Source: Bacterioplanoides sp965219715 (lineage in GTDB: Bacteria; Pseudomonadota; Gammaproteobacteria; Pseudomonadales; Oceanobacteraceae). Taken from it: DNA of 64,000 nt. Position 1 is the stretch's first letter, and each line of letters begins with the position of its first letter. This document shows positions 17,064-25,382 of the stretch, piece after piece. A program made the translations under genes and the position numbers. The notes under the pieces are model-generated. The model did not search any database, was not told the origin of the DNA, and worked only from the letters and a program-made list of their open reading frames with translations. The stretch covers positions 4,278,001 through 4,342,000 of the forward strand of contig NZ_OZ244785.1 in NCBI RefSeq assembly GCF_965219715.1, read 5' to 3'.

Positions 17064-18182
17064 ATGAGCGCCCTGTTTGAAAATCCGATAAAACGTCGTA
17101 AAACCCGCCAGATTATGGTGGGGAATGTGCCGGTTGGTGGCGGTGCGCCGATTGCCATTCAAACCATGACGAATACCGAAACCACCGATATCGATGCCAC
17201 GGTTGCGCAAATCATGCGTGCTCAGGATGCTGGGGCTGATATCGTTCGTGTGTCTGTACCTACCATGGAAGCAGCAGAAGCGTTTGGCGAAATCCGCAAA
17301 CAAGTCAGCATACCTTTGGTATCGGATATTCACTTTGACTACCGCATTGCCTTGCGTGTAGCTGAATTGGGTGTTGATTGCCTGCGTATTAACCCTGGCA
17401 ATATTGGTCGCGAAGATCGTGTACGTGCTGTTGTCGATGCTGCCAGTGAGCGCGACATTCCAATCCGGATTGGCGTTAATGCCGGTTCTTTAGAAAAAGA
17501 CCTGCAGAAAAAATACGGTGAACCAACTCCGGATGCACTGGTTGAGTCAGCCATGCGTCATATCGATATTCTTGATCGACTGGATTTTCAGGATTACAAA
17601 CTGAGCCTGAAAGCGTCGGATATTTTTATGACGGTCGCCGCTTATAAAAAGATCTCTGACCAGATTGATCAGCCATTACATCTCGGCATTACCGAAGCCG
17701 GTGGTTTACGCGGTGGTACCGTGAAATCGTCGATTGGGCTGGGCTTGCTTTTGTGGGAAGGCATTGGTGACACCATTCGTGTATCGCTGGCAGCCGATCC
17801 GGTTGAGGAAGTGAAAGTTGGCTGGGACATGCTGAAGTCGCTTAAGCTGCGCTCCCGCGGTATTAACTTTATTGCCTGTCCAAGCTGTTCGCGCCAGAAC
17901 TTTGATGTGATCAAAACCATGAATGAACTGGAAATGCGGGTTGAAGATATCCGCACTTCGATGGACGTTTCGGTAATTGGTTGTGTGGTTAATGGTCCAG
18001 GCGAAGCCAAAGAGACCGATGTGGGCTTAGCCGGTGGCCAGCCGAATCTGGTGTACATCGATGGTAAGCCACAGCAAAAACTGAACAATGACAATTTGGT
18101 GGATGACCTCGAGCGTCTGATTCGCGAGCGCGCCGCCGAGTTAGAAGAACAACGCAAAGATATGATTGTTACTGATGCCTGA
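17064..18182 (+). CDS. ispG: 4-hydroxy-3-methylbut-2-enyl diphosphate synthase IspG
   Basis: IspG converts MEcPP to HMBPP in the MEP isoprenoid pathway, using a [4Fe-4S] cluster. The 372-residue protein has the TIM-barrel N-terminal part (IPLVSDIHFDYRIAL, RINPGNIG) and the cluster motif CPSCSRQNFD plus GCVVNGPGEA. It also provides undecaprenyl precursors recycled by UppP. Confidence 0.96.
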   Translation: MSALFENPIKRRKTRQIMVGNVPVGGGAPIAIQTMTNTETTDIDATVAQIMRAQDAGADIVRVSVPTMEAAEAFGEIRKQVSIPLVSDIHFDYRIALRVAELGVDCLRINPGNIGREDRVRAVVDAASERDIPIRIGVNAGSLEKDLQKKYGEPTPDALVESAMRHIDILDRLDFQDYKLSLKASDIFMTVAAYKKISDQIDQPLHLGITEAGGLRGGTVKSSIGLGLLLWEGIGDTIRVSLAADPVEEVKVGWDMLKSLKLRSRGINFIACPSCSRQNFDVIKTMNELEMRVEDIRTSMDVSVIGCVVNGPGEAKETDVGLAGGQPNLVYIDGKPQQKLNNDNLVDDLERLIRERAAELEEQRKDMIVTDA

Positions 18183-18225
18183 TTGTGTATCCGGCAACAG
18201 ATGATTAACGAGTAAAAAAACGATT

Positions 18226-19506
18226 ATGAGTAAGAAAATTCAGGCCATTCGTGGCATGAACGACATCAAGCCAAACGAGACTCCGGTTTGGCAATACCTG
18301 GAAGGCACAGTAAAAGAGCTGCTGGCTTCTTATGGTTATGGTGAAATCCGTATGCCAATCGTTGAACAGACCAATCTGTTCAAACGTTCTATTGGTGAAG
18401 TAACGGACATCGTCGAAAAAGAAATGTACACCTTCGACGACCGTAACGGCGATAGCCTGACTCTGCGCCCTGAAGGCACTGCCAGCTGTGTTCGTGCCTG
18501 TGAAGAGCATGGCTTACTGTACAACCAGACTCAGCGCCTGTGGTACACCGGACCGATGTTCCGTCACGAACGTCCGCAAAAAGGCCGTTACCGTCAGTTC
18601 CACCAGATTGGTGTGGAAACCTTTGGTATCGCCACAGCAGATATTGATGCGGAAGTGATTCTGCTGACTGCACGTCTGTGGAAAATGCTGGGTCTGCAGG
18701 ATGCGGTAACGCTGCAGCTGAATACGCTGGGCAGCAACGAAGCTCGTGCCGAATATAAAGATGCACTGGTTGCTTATCTGTCCGAACGTAAAGATCAGTT
18801 AGATGAAGACAGCTTACGTCGTCTGGATTCAAATCCACTGCGTATTCTTGACAGTAAAAACGAACAAACTCAGGCATTATTAGTCGATGCGCCGAAGTTA
18901 CATGATCACCTCGATGAAGAGAGTCGTGAACACTTCGCCACTCTGTGCGGTGTTTTAGATGCGGCCGGGGTGAAATATGAAATTAACCAGCGCCTGGTGC
19001 GTGGTCTGGATTACTACTGCAAAACCGTATTCGAATGGGTTACCGATAAGTTAGGTGCTCAGGGAACCGTTTGTGCCGGTGGTCGTTACGATGGCCTGGT
19101 TGAACAGTTGGGTGGTAAGCCAACTCCGGCGGTTGGTTTCGCCATGGGTGTTGAGCGTCTGATTCTGATGCTTGAAACTCTGGAGCTGGTTCCGGATGCT
19201 GTACTTAATACACTGGACGTTTATGTTTGTGCATTGGGCGACGGTGCTGATAAAGCGGCACTGTTATTATCGGATCAGGTTCGTAATGAACACGATTGGC
19301 TGCGTATCCAAACCCACTGTGGTGGTGGCAGCTTTAAGAGCCAGATGAAAAAGGCAGATAAGAGCGGTGCTCGTTTTGCCATCCTGTTGGGCGAAAGCGA
19401 AATTGCTGAGCAGCAGGCAACAGTAAAAGATTTGTCCGGTGAACTGGATCAGCAAACCATGCCACAAGCAGACGTTGCGGCCTGGATTGCACAACAAATT
19501 AACTAA
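18226..19506 (+). CDS. hisS: Histidine-tRNA ligase
   Basis: Class II aminoacyl-tRNA synthetase for histidine. The 426-residue protein starts MSKKIQAIRGMNDI and has motif 2 (RPEGTAS, FRHERPQKGRYRQFHQ), the histidine-binding block RGLDYYCKTVFEW and motif 3 (GFAMGVERL). It is followed at 49 bp by yfgM and bamB, a conserved order. Confidence 0.97.
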   Translation: MSKKIQAIRGMNDIKPNETPVWQYLEGTVKELLASYGYGEIRMPIVEQTNLFKRSIGEVTDIVEKEMYTFDDRNGDSLTLRPEGTASCVRACEEHGLLYNQTQRLWYTGPMFRHERPQKGRYRQFHQIGVETFGIATADIDAEVILLTARLWKMLGLQDAVTLQLNTLGSNEARAEYKDALVAYLSERKDQLDEDSLRRLDSNPLRILDSKNEQTQALLVDAPKLHDHLDEESREHFATLCGVLDAAGVKYEINQRLVRGLDYYCKTVFEWVTDKLGAQGTVCAGGRYDGLVEQLGGKPTPAVGFAMGVERLILMLETLELVPDAVLNTLDVYVCALGDGADKAALLLSDQVRNEHDWLRIQTHCGGGSFKSQMKKADKSGARFAILLGESEIAEQQATVKDLSGELDQQTMPQADVAAWIAQQIN

Positions 19507-19555
19507 TTTTGAATAACAACAGCCGGTAATCTGTAACCGGGGTAGAGGATTGGGA

Positions 19556-20230
19556 ATGAACGAATTTAGAACGGAAGAAGAACAGGTAGAAGCGTTAAAG
19601 AAATGGTGGTCTGAAAATGGCACCAGCCTGATTTTATCTGTCGTTGTTGTTGCTGGCGGCTGGTTAGGCTGGAATACCTATCAGGACAATGTTCGCGCAA
19701 CCGGCGAAGCGGCATCCGCTGTTTATTCTCAACTGGTTGAAAAAGCGGCTCAGCCGGCTGCCGATCAGACTGACGCTGTTAAAGCAGAAATGATCTCTCT
19801 GGCTGAACAGCTGAAAAAAGATTTCAGCTCAACGGTATACAGCCAGTTTGGCGGTTTATTCCTGGCTCGTTTTGCGACCGACAACGGCGATTTCGAAACT
19901 GCAGTTAAAGAGCTGCAGGCTGTTATTGCTGCGGCAGAAGAAGGCCCGGTTAAACTGACCGCTCAGGTTCGTCTGGCGAATATTCTGGTTCAACTGGATA
20001 AAAACGATGAAGCATTGGCGTTAATTCCTGCTCAGCCTGATGCTGCATACGCTGCACAGTTTAATGAAGTGAAAGGTGATGCTTTGTTCCGCAAAGGTGA
20101 CATGAGCCAGGCTCGCGAAGCTTATGTTGCTGCCAAAACGGCGGCTCAGGAAGCTGGCATCAACACCCAGGTGTTGCAACGTAAAATCGACAACCTGACC
20201 AGTGCTGAACTGGTTGCTGAGGAGTCTTAA
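19556..20230 (+). CDS. yfgM: YfgM-type tetratricopeptide inner-membrane protein
   Basis: YfgM is an ancillary subunit of the SecYEG translocon and interacts with periplasmic chaperones. The 224-residue protein has a short cytoplasmic N-terminus (MNEFRTEEEQVEALKKWW), one membrane helix (about residues 22-42) and a periplasmic TPR-like domain. GAGG lies seven bases before the ATG at 19556; a TTG two codons earlier is less likely. It lies between hisS and bamB, as in E. coli. Confidence 0.9.
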   Translation: MNEFRTEEEQVEALKKWWSENGTSLILSVVVVAGGWLGWNTYQDNVRATGEAASAVYSQLVEKAAQPAADQTDAVKAEMISLAEQLKKDFSSTVYSQFGGLFLARFATDNGDFETAVKELQAVIAAAEEGPVKLTAQVRLANILVQLDKNDEALALIPAQPDAAYAAQFNEVKGDALFRKGDMSQAREAYVAAKTAAQEAGINTQVLQRKIDNLTSAELVAEES

Positions 20231-20235
20231 TCCCC

Positions 20236-21462
20236 GTGCGTTTTTCCTGGTTATCTGCGGCTGTGATGGCCTTTGCATTATCTGCCTGTTCCAGCACACC
20301 TGAAAAGGAAGCGGAAGAAGAGCAGGGACTATTACCTGAATTCGAAGCCAAAGCCGAGCTGTCGGTTAGCTGGCGACAAACTCTGGGTAAGGGTCCGGGC
20401 AGTGCTTACGCAAGATTGCGTGCAGCGGTTGTTGGAGACCAGGTTTTTGCGGCGGACAGTTCTGGCAGCCTTTACTCTCTGGATCTGGAAGATGGCTCAC
20501 AGAACTGGCAGGTCGATCTGGATCAGGCCATCACCGCTGGTGTTGTTGTCGATTCCGGACAGGTATTTGTTGCTACCCGTGACGGTATCCTGCATTGCCT
20601 GAGTACTGACGGTGAGCCTCTGTGGCAAGCGGTTCTCAGCAGTGAATCGATTTCTCCGGCTGGTTTTGATGAGCGTCGGGTGTTTGTTCACACTGTTGAT
20701 GGTCGTATCAGCGCCTTCGAACGTGAAGACGGCAAGCAGGCCTGGTCGTATGAACATGCGATGCCGGTATTAACCGTTCGCGGTACCAGCACGCCGCTGG
20801 TATTGGATGAATTTGTCGTCACTGGTTTTGCCACCGGTAAAGTAGTGGCTCTGGACAAGACATTAGGGATTCCGCGCTGGGACAAGCGTCTGGCCATTCC
20901 GGATGGCCGCTCCGAGCTTGAGCGTCTGGTGGATGTTGATGCCAGCCCGATCTGGGATGACGGCCGTATTTATGCCACCAGTTATCACGGTAAGTTAGCG
21001 GCTCTGTCTCTGACTGGTGAAACAGACTGGGAAGAAGAAGGTTCTTCTTATACCAGTCCGGCATTAGCGTTAGGTTCTTTGTACCTGACTCTGGATGACA
21101 GCAGCATTCAGGCTTACGACCAGCGAAACGGCGCCAGCCAGTGGTTGCAAAGCGCTCTAGCGAAACGCGAGTTGGGCAAGGTTATCGCCTACGGTAACTA
21201 TCTGGTGGTGGCCGATGGTGAAGGTTATGTTCATTTGCTGCGTCAGGTCGACGGTGAGCTGGTTGGTCGTCTGCATATGCGTCCCAAGCCGTTACATATC
21301 AGCTACCCTGCACAGGGTGAAGCAACCAATTGGCGCATGTTGCGCGGCCGCGATTTCGGAATTCGCAGCCCCTTGGTTGCCACGGACCAGGGTATACTGA
21401 TTTATACCAACGCAGGTGAACTGGCGTTGGTGACAATCGAATCTGTTTCAGATCCGGAATGA
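20236..21462 (+). CDS. bamB: Outer-membrane assembly lipoprotein BamB
   Basis: BamB is the beta-propeller lipoprotein of the BAM complex that inserts outer-membrane proteins. The 408-residue protein has a lipobox ALSAC (Cys18) and repeated PQQ-like blades with LYSLDLEDGSQNW and ALDKTLGIPRW. The start is GTG with GGAG upstream, 5 bp after yfgM. Confidence 0.94.
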   Translation: MRFSWLSAAVMAFALSACSSTPEKEAEEEQGLLPEFEAKAELSVSWRQTLGKGPGSAYARLRAAVVGDQVFAADSSGSLYSLDLEDGSQNWQVDLDQAITAGVVVDSGQVFVATRDGILHCLSTDGEPLWQAVLSSESISPAGFDERRVFVHTVDGRISAFEREDGKQAWSYEHAMPVLTVRGTSTPLVLDEFVVTGFATGKVVALDKTLGIPRWDKRLAIPDGRSELERLVDVDASPIWDDGRIYATSYHGKLAALSLTGETDWEEEGSSYTSPALALGSLYLTLDDSSIQAYDQRNGASQWLQSALAKRELGKVIAYGNYLVVADGEGYVHLLRQVDGELVGRLHMRPKPLHISYPAQGEATNWRMLRGRDFGIRSPLVATDQGILIYTNAGELALVTIESVSDPE

Positions 21463-21503
21463 CTCACCCTTTAGTTTACTAATGGGTTATCAGAAGTATT
21501 TTC

Positions 21504-21535
21504 AAGGTTGGCCGATGCCAGCCTTTTCGTTTTTT
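21504..21535 (+). terminator. Terminator or attenuator between bamB and der
   Basis: AAGGTTGGC (21504-21512) pairs with GCCAGCCTT (21517-21525), with one G-T pair, around a 4-nt loop and is followed by TTCGTTTTTT. It would end or attenuate the hisS-yfgM-bamB transcript before der. Confidence 0.6.
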
Positions 21536-21550
21536 AAAGGCAGTTAACTT

Positions 21551-23077
21551 ATGGTTCCTGTAATCGCCCTGGTTGGTCGTCCCAACGTTGGCAAATCAAC
21601 ACTGTTTAATCGTTTAACCAAAAGCCGCGACGCTTTGGTGGCAGAAATTGCAGGCTTAACCCGTGACCGTAAGTATGGCGAAGGTAAGGTTGGCGATCGC
21701 CCGTTTATTGTGATCGATACCGGTGGTATCAGCGGTCAGGAAGAAGGCATTGATGAAGCGATGGCGAGCCAGAGCTTCCAGGCGATGAACGAAGCCGACA
21801 TTGTTTTCTTTATGGTGGATGCCAACGCGGGTATTACCGCAGGTGACCGCATGATTGGTGACTACCTCCGTCGAAACAATAAAGAAGCGTATCTGGTTGT
21901 TAACAAAATCGATGGCCGTAACCCTGACATGGTGCTAGGCGAGTTTTATGAGCTTGGTATGGGTGAACCGCTGGCGATTGCGGCTGCACACAACCGCGGT
22001 GTGTCGACTCTGATCGATTATGTGCTGGATGAGCTGCCGGAAGAAAAAGAGAAAAAAGCGGCCGAGCTGGCTGCGGCTCAGAATCGTGAACTGGAATATA
22101 TTTACGAAGAAGAGGAAGACGAAAAAGAGCCTGAAGTTCAGCACGAAGCGCTGGATGTTAAAGGGATTAAAATTGCGGTTGTTGGTCGACCTAATGTGGG
22201 TAAGTCGACGCTGGTTAACCGCTTTTTAGGGGAAGAGCGGGTTGTTGTATACGACCAGGCTGGCACTACCCGGGACAGTGTTTATATTCCCTATGAACGT
22301 CATGGTCAGGAATATACTCTGATTGATACCGCTGGTGTTCGTCGTCGGAAAAACATTCACGAAGCGGCAGAAAAATTCTCCATCATTAAAACCCTGCAAG
22401 CGATTCAGGATTGTCACGTCTGTATTCTGGTTCTTGATGCCCGTGACGGTATCGTTGAACAGGACCTGCACATGCTGAGTTTCGTACTGAACTCGGGTCG
22501 TGCGTTGGTGATTGCCATCAATAAATGGGATGGCATGGATGCTTACGAAAAGCAGCGTGTTAAAGATGAAATTGATCGTCGTTTCGATTTCCTGACGTTT
22601 GCTGAGATGCATTTTATTTCGGCACTGCACGGCACTGGTGTTGGTCATTTGTACGAATCGGTTGATCAGGCGTACCGCTCAGCAATGGCAAAATGGCAAA
22701 CCAATATGCTGACCCGAATTATGGAAGATGCCGTATCCAGCCATCAGCCGCCAATGATTCGCAGTCGTCGTCCGAAATTACGTTACGCTCACCAAGGTGG
22801 TTCGAACCCGCCGCGAATTATTGTTCACGGCAACATGGTTGAAGATTTACCAGAAGACTATAAACGTTATCTGGCGAATACTTTCCGTCGCGTGCTGGAC
22901 ATTAAAGGCACCCCCATCCGCTTTGAATTCCGCCAGGGTTCAAACCCGTTCTCTGATAAAGAGAAAGAAGTGAAGCACCGCAGTAAGCGCCGTCGCGATT
23001 CTGTGGTTAAAACCGCCTCTATTCGTCAGGCGAAGCATGACAAAATGCGTAAGCAGCGGAAAAAACAGGGTCGCTAG
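21551..23077 (+). CDS. der: Ribosome biogenesis GTPase Der (EngA)
   Basis: Der has two tandem GTPase domains and a C-terminal KH-like domain and acts in 50S subunit maturation. The 508-residue protein shows GRPNVGKSTLFNRL near residue 8 and GRPNVGKSTLVNRF near residue 213, with DTGG and DTAG G3 motifs and NKID and NKWD G4 motifs. The linker between the GTPases is unusually acidic (EEEEDEKEPE). The tail is very basic. A bidirectional terminator follows. Confidence 0.96.
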   Translation: MVPVIALVGRPNVGKSTLFNRLTKSRDALVAEIAGLTRDRKYGEGKVGDRPFIVIDTGGISGQEEGIDEAMASQSFQAMNEADIVFFMVDANAGITAGDRMIGDYLRRNNKEAYLVVNKIDGRNPDMVLGEFYELGMGEPLAIAAAHNRGVSTLIDYVLDELPEEKEKKAAELAAAQNRELEYIYEEEEDEKEPEVQHEALDVKGIKIAVVGRPNVGKSTLVNRFLGEERVVVYDQAGTTRDSVYIPYERHGQEYTLIDTAGVRRRKNIHEAAEKFSIIKTLQAIQDCHVCILVLDARDGIVEQDLHMLSFVLNSGRALVIAINKWDGMDAYEKQRVKDEIDRRFDFLTFAEMHFISALHGTGVGHLYESVDQAYRSAMAKWQTNMLTRIMEDAVSSHQPPMIRSRRPKLRYAHQGGSNPPRIIVHGNMVEDLPEDYKRYLANTFRRVLDIKGTPIRFEFRQGSNPFSDKEKEVKHRSKRRRDSVVKTASIRQAKHDKMRKQRKKQGR

Positions 23078-23090
23078 ATCATAATTTCCG

Positions 23091-23132
23091 GACAATAAAA
23101 AAGCGCGTTATTTAACGCGCTTTTTTATTGTC
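23091..23132. terminator. Bidirectional terminator after der
   Basis: A near-perfect palindrome: GACAATAAAAAAGCGCGTTA, a TTT loop, then AACGCGCTTTTTTATTGTC. It sits between the convergent der and outer-membrane protein genes and has T-runs in both directions. Confidence 0.93.
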
Positions 23133-23153
23133 TTCAATTTGTTCTGTTAAGAA

Positions 23154-24173
23154 TCAGAAAGCCCAGTTTGCAGTAATCTGAGGGCTTAATGCTTTCAGGT
23201 CATTTACCGGAAGAAATACATTGCCGTCGCGAATTTCTTCACGGTGAATCATGTTGTATTCCAGTGTTGCCATCACACCAAATTCCGGACGGAACTGGTA
23301 CCCGACTCCGGCAAGGGCATGTAGATCCCAGTCACCACCAAAGCTACGGGTCAGGGACTTATTGTTTTTTGTGTTTAATACACTCTCATAGATAGCCGTG
23401 CCAACACGGAAGGCGAACTGATAACGCATGCCGATTTCTTTACGGATGAAGTAAGAATCGTAACCCCAGCCAGCTAATAAGCTCCAGGAAGCCATGTCTT
23501 CGAAGACTACGCCGGATGTTGCTTCAGGGTTAAACTTCTTCGCTTCTTTGAAATCTTCCAGAGAAACGTTATAGCTGCCGTCTGCTTGTTTTGTGCCGAT
23601 ACACTGTTTGGAAGAGTTAGTGATACATACGTTGGCCGCTTGAGCTTTAGCAATTAAGTCGTTCAACTGCTTTGTTAGTTCAGCATCACTATGGTCGGCG
23701 CGAGCAAAAATTGCCGCGTTTAATTCATTTGTGCGATCAGTGCTGGAAAAGTTAAAGCGGCTGAAAGAAACTGAGTTATAGCGACTGCCCAGATTAAAGA
23801 AGTGGCCATTTTGTAAGTGGAATACACCGAGAATATCGATCGCGGTGCGCTTGACCGTCATGTCATCTTCCTGAACGACACCAATTGAAGGAAAACGCCA
23901 TTTTTCACGTTCTTCATTGGCTAACAGAGTTGAGGAAGTGGATAAGAAAAAGCCGTACTTTTCGCCAACAGCAGTGTAACCACCGGATTTCTGAACCAGG
24001 TTGCTACCTTTATATTTTGTTTTAAATTTCAGGCCACCGAAGTCATTGGTGCTTTCTGAGTATTCGAGCGTTTCTTGTCCCACGCCCAGATAACTGTACG
24101 AAGCATTTTCGAATTCAGCCATGGCTGTGGCAGGGATTATCAGAGAGGCGAGTAAAAGAGGTTTGATGTTCAT
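23154..24173 (-). CDS. Predicted outer-membrane beta-barrel protein, unknown function
   Basis: The 339-residue protein has a signal peptide (cleavage after TAMA, residue 19), many alternating beta strands with aromatic belts, and a C-terminal phenylalanine (NWAF), the recognition signal for the BAM complex. An inserted helical/polar part with two cysteines lies near residues 155-210. I do not recognise a family. GGAA lies upstream of the ATG, next to a 9-bp inverted repeat. Confidence 0.75.
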   Translation of the reverse strand: MNIKPLLLASLIIPATAMAEFENASYSYLGVGQETLEYSESTNDFGGLKFKTKYKGSNLVQKSGGYTAVGEKYGFFLSTSSTLLANEEREKWRFPSIGVVQEDDMTVKRTAIDILGVFHLQNGHFFNLGSRYNSVSFSRFNFSSTDRTNELNAAIFARADHSDAELTKQLNDLIAKAQAANVCITNSSKQCIGTKQADGSYNVSLEDFKEAKKFNPEATSGVVFEDMASWSLLAGWGYDSYFIRKEIGMRYQFAFRVGTAIYESVLNTKNNKSLTRSFGGDWDLHALAGVGYQFRPEFGVMATLEYNMIHREEIRDGNVFLPVNDLKALSPQITANWAF

Positions 24174-24182
24174 GAAGGCTTC

Positions 24183-24215
24183 CTGCTTGTAGATTTACTC
24201 AAACTATACAAGCAG
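24183..24215 (-). promoter_or_regulatory. Inverted repeat with -10 element upstream of the outer-membrane protein gene
   Basis: CTGCTTGTA (24183-24191) and TACAAGCAG (24207-24215) form a 9-bp inverted repeat with a 15-bp centre. On the minus strand TATAGT overlaps one arm and the other abuts the ribosome binding site. It may be an operator or a translational hairpin. Confidence 0.45.
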
Positions 24216-24227
24216 ACAGAAATATTG

Positions 24228-24258
24228 CCAGAGCTGAACACGCTTTATTCAGCTCTGG
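24228..24258 (-). terminator. Stem-loop downstream of the DUF2804 gene
   Basis: CCAGAGCTGAA pairs perfectly with TTCAGCTCTGG around a 9-nt loop. On the minus strand it is followed by CAATATTTCT, a weak U-tract, so termination is likely but perhaps incomplete. Confidence 0.5.
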
Positions 24259-24279
24259 TTCAGGAGTGTTAAGCGTGCT

Positions 24280-25302
24280 TTACCACTTGGCGTAGTGATC
24301 TTCGCTGAAGCCCCATTCTCCATCCAGTGTAATCACTTCGTCAGGCAGGTGGATCTCGCCATAGTATTGGCCAAAGTGCTGGGTAAAGTTGGATGCTGCA
24401 ACCACAACATTCATCTTCTCTTTACGCTGGCCTTTGGGCTCGAAATGTAACTGGATCATGCCGTCATTTGAGCGCATGGCCCAGGCATGGTTGGGATGGT
24501 AACGATCGAACTGGAAGTCCACCATATCAATCTTATACATCTTACCGTCGAGCCAGAGGGCATTTTCACTGGTACCGGTCTCATTAACACCAGCTGCCAG
24601 GTTAAACCCTAAGCGACGTCCATCGGCAAGTTTGCAGGACATGCTGCCCCAGTTCCAGAACGTTTCGCGGCGCATATAGCCACAGCTCCAGTCTACCGAA
24701 GCTAGCGCATCAATGGCTTCCAGGTCGTAATCTTTGCCACCCCATTTCACATTGCCATTACAGACCAGAGCGTTACTTTTCTGGGTGAATACCCAGCCCT
24801 GATAACCTGCGCGGCTGCAAACTGCCAGCGGGTTGTAGGAGGTACTTTCGTCGATAGTGGCATCGATTTCAACGCCGCCAGCCAGTGATACCTGAACCTT
24901 ACGAACGCCAGGACGCGAAGAGGCTTTAATCGATACTTTATTAGCCCCTTTTTTAAAGCTCGCTTCACCATCGTTCGGGAAAGGTTCGATGCTGGTATTC
25001 ATTGCAAACGGCTGGATAAAGGAGAACTCTTCAAATTTATCGGTTTCTGGTTCGTAGAGATAAATAAATGAATTACCTCCAACCTTCAGATCGACAATTG
25101 CGATACCCACAATCAGCTTCGGGCTGATCAGGCCAATAAACTGGAACTGATTAAACTTAAAACGTTTTGCCAGAGAACCTAATTTACGATCCATCGGAGA
25201 GCGTAAATCAAAGTCCATGTAATTGATGTGATCGACGCTCTCAGGATAAACCCCGTAGGTCGGTTGGCCATTTGTATTGATTAGTTGTTGTTTGGCAGCC
25301 AT
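24280..25302 (-). CDS. DUF2804 domain-containing protein
   Basis: The 340-residue protein has no signal peptide. The central and C-terminal parts (FDLRSPMDRK, ASVDWSCGYMRRETFWNW, FNLAAGVNETGTSENALW) are characteristic of the DUF2804 family, which has a lipocalin/AttH-like beta-barrel architecture. The biochemical role is unknown. AAGGA precedes the ATG and a separate promoter is predicted, so it need not be part of the large operon ending 80 bp upstream. Confidence 0.85.
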   Translation of the reverse strand: MAAKQQLINTNGQPTYGVYPESVDHINYMDFDLRSPMDRKLGSLAKRFKFNQFQFIGLISPKLIVGIAIVDLKVGGNSFIYLYEPETDKFEEFSFIQPFAMNTSIEPFPNDGEASFKKGANKVSIKASSRPGVRKVQVSLAGGVEIDATIDESTSYNPLAVCSRAGYQGWVFTQKSNALVCNGNVKWGGKDYDLEAIDALASVDWSCGYMRRETFWNWGSMSCKLADGRRLGFNLAAGVNETGTSENALWLDGKMYKIDMVDFQFDRYHPNHAWAMRSNDGMIQLHFEPKGQRKEKMNVVVAASNFTQHFGQYYGEIHLPDEVITLDGEWGFSEDHYAKW

Positions 25303-25337
25303 GAGTAATCCTTAAAAATCAGGCGAGAATGGCTGCC

Positions 25338-25366
25338 ATTGTCCTGTGGAACACTGGGTAGGTCAA
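25338..25366 (-). promoter_or_regulatory. Predicted promoter of the DUF2804 gene
   Basis: On the minus strand TTGACC (25366-25361) and GACAAT (25343-25338) are separated by 17 bp. The ATG is 36 bp downstream. Confidence 0.45.
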
Positions 25367-25382
25367 ATCTGCTGCAAACGGT

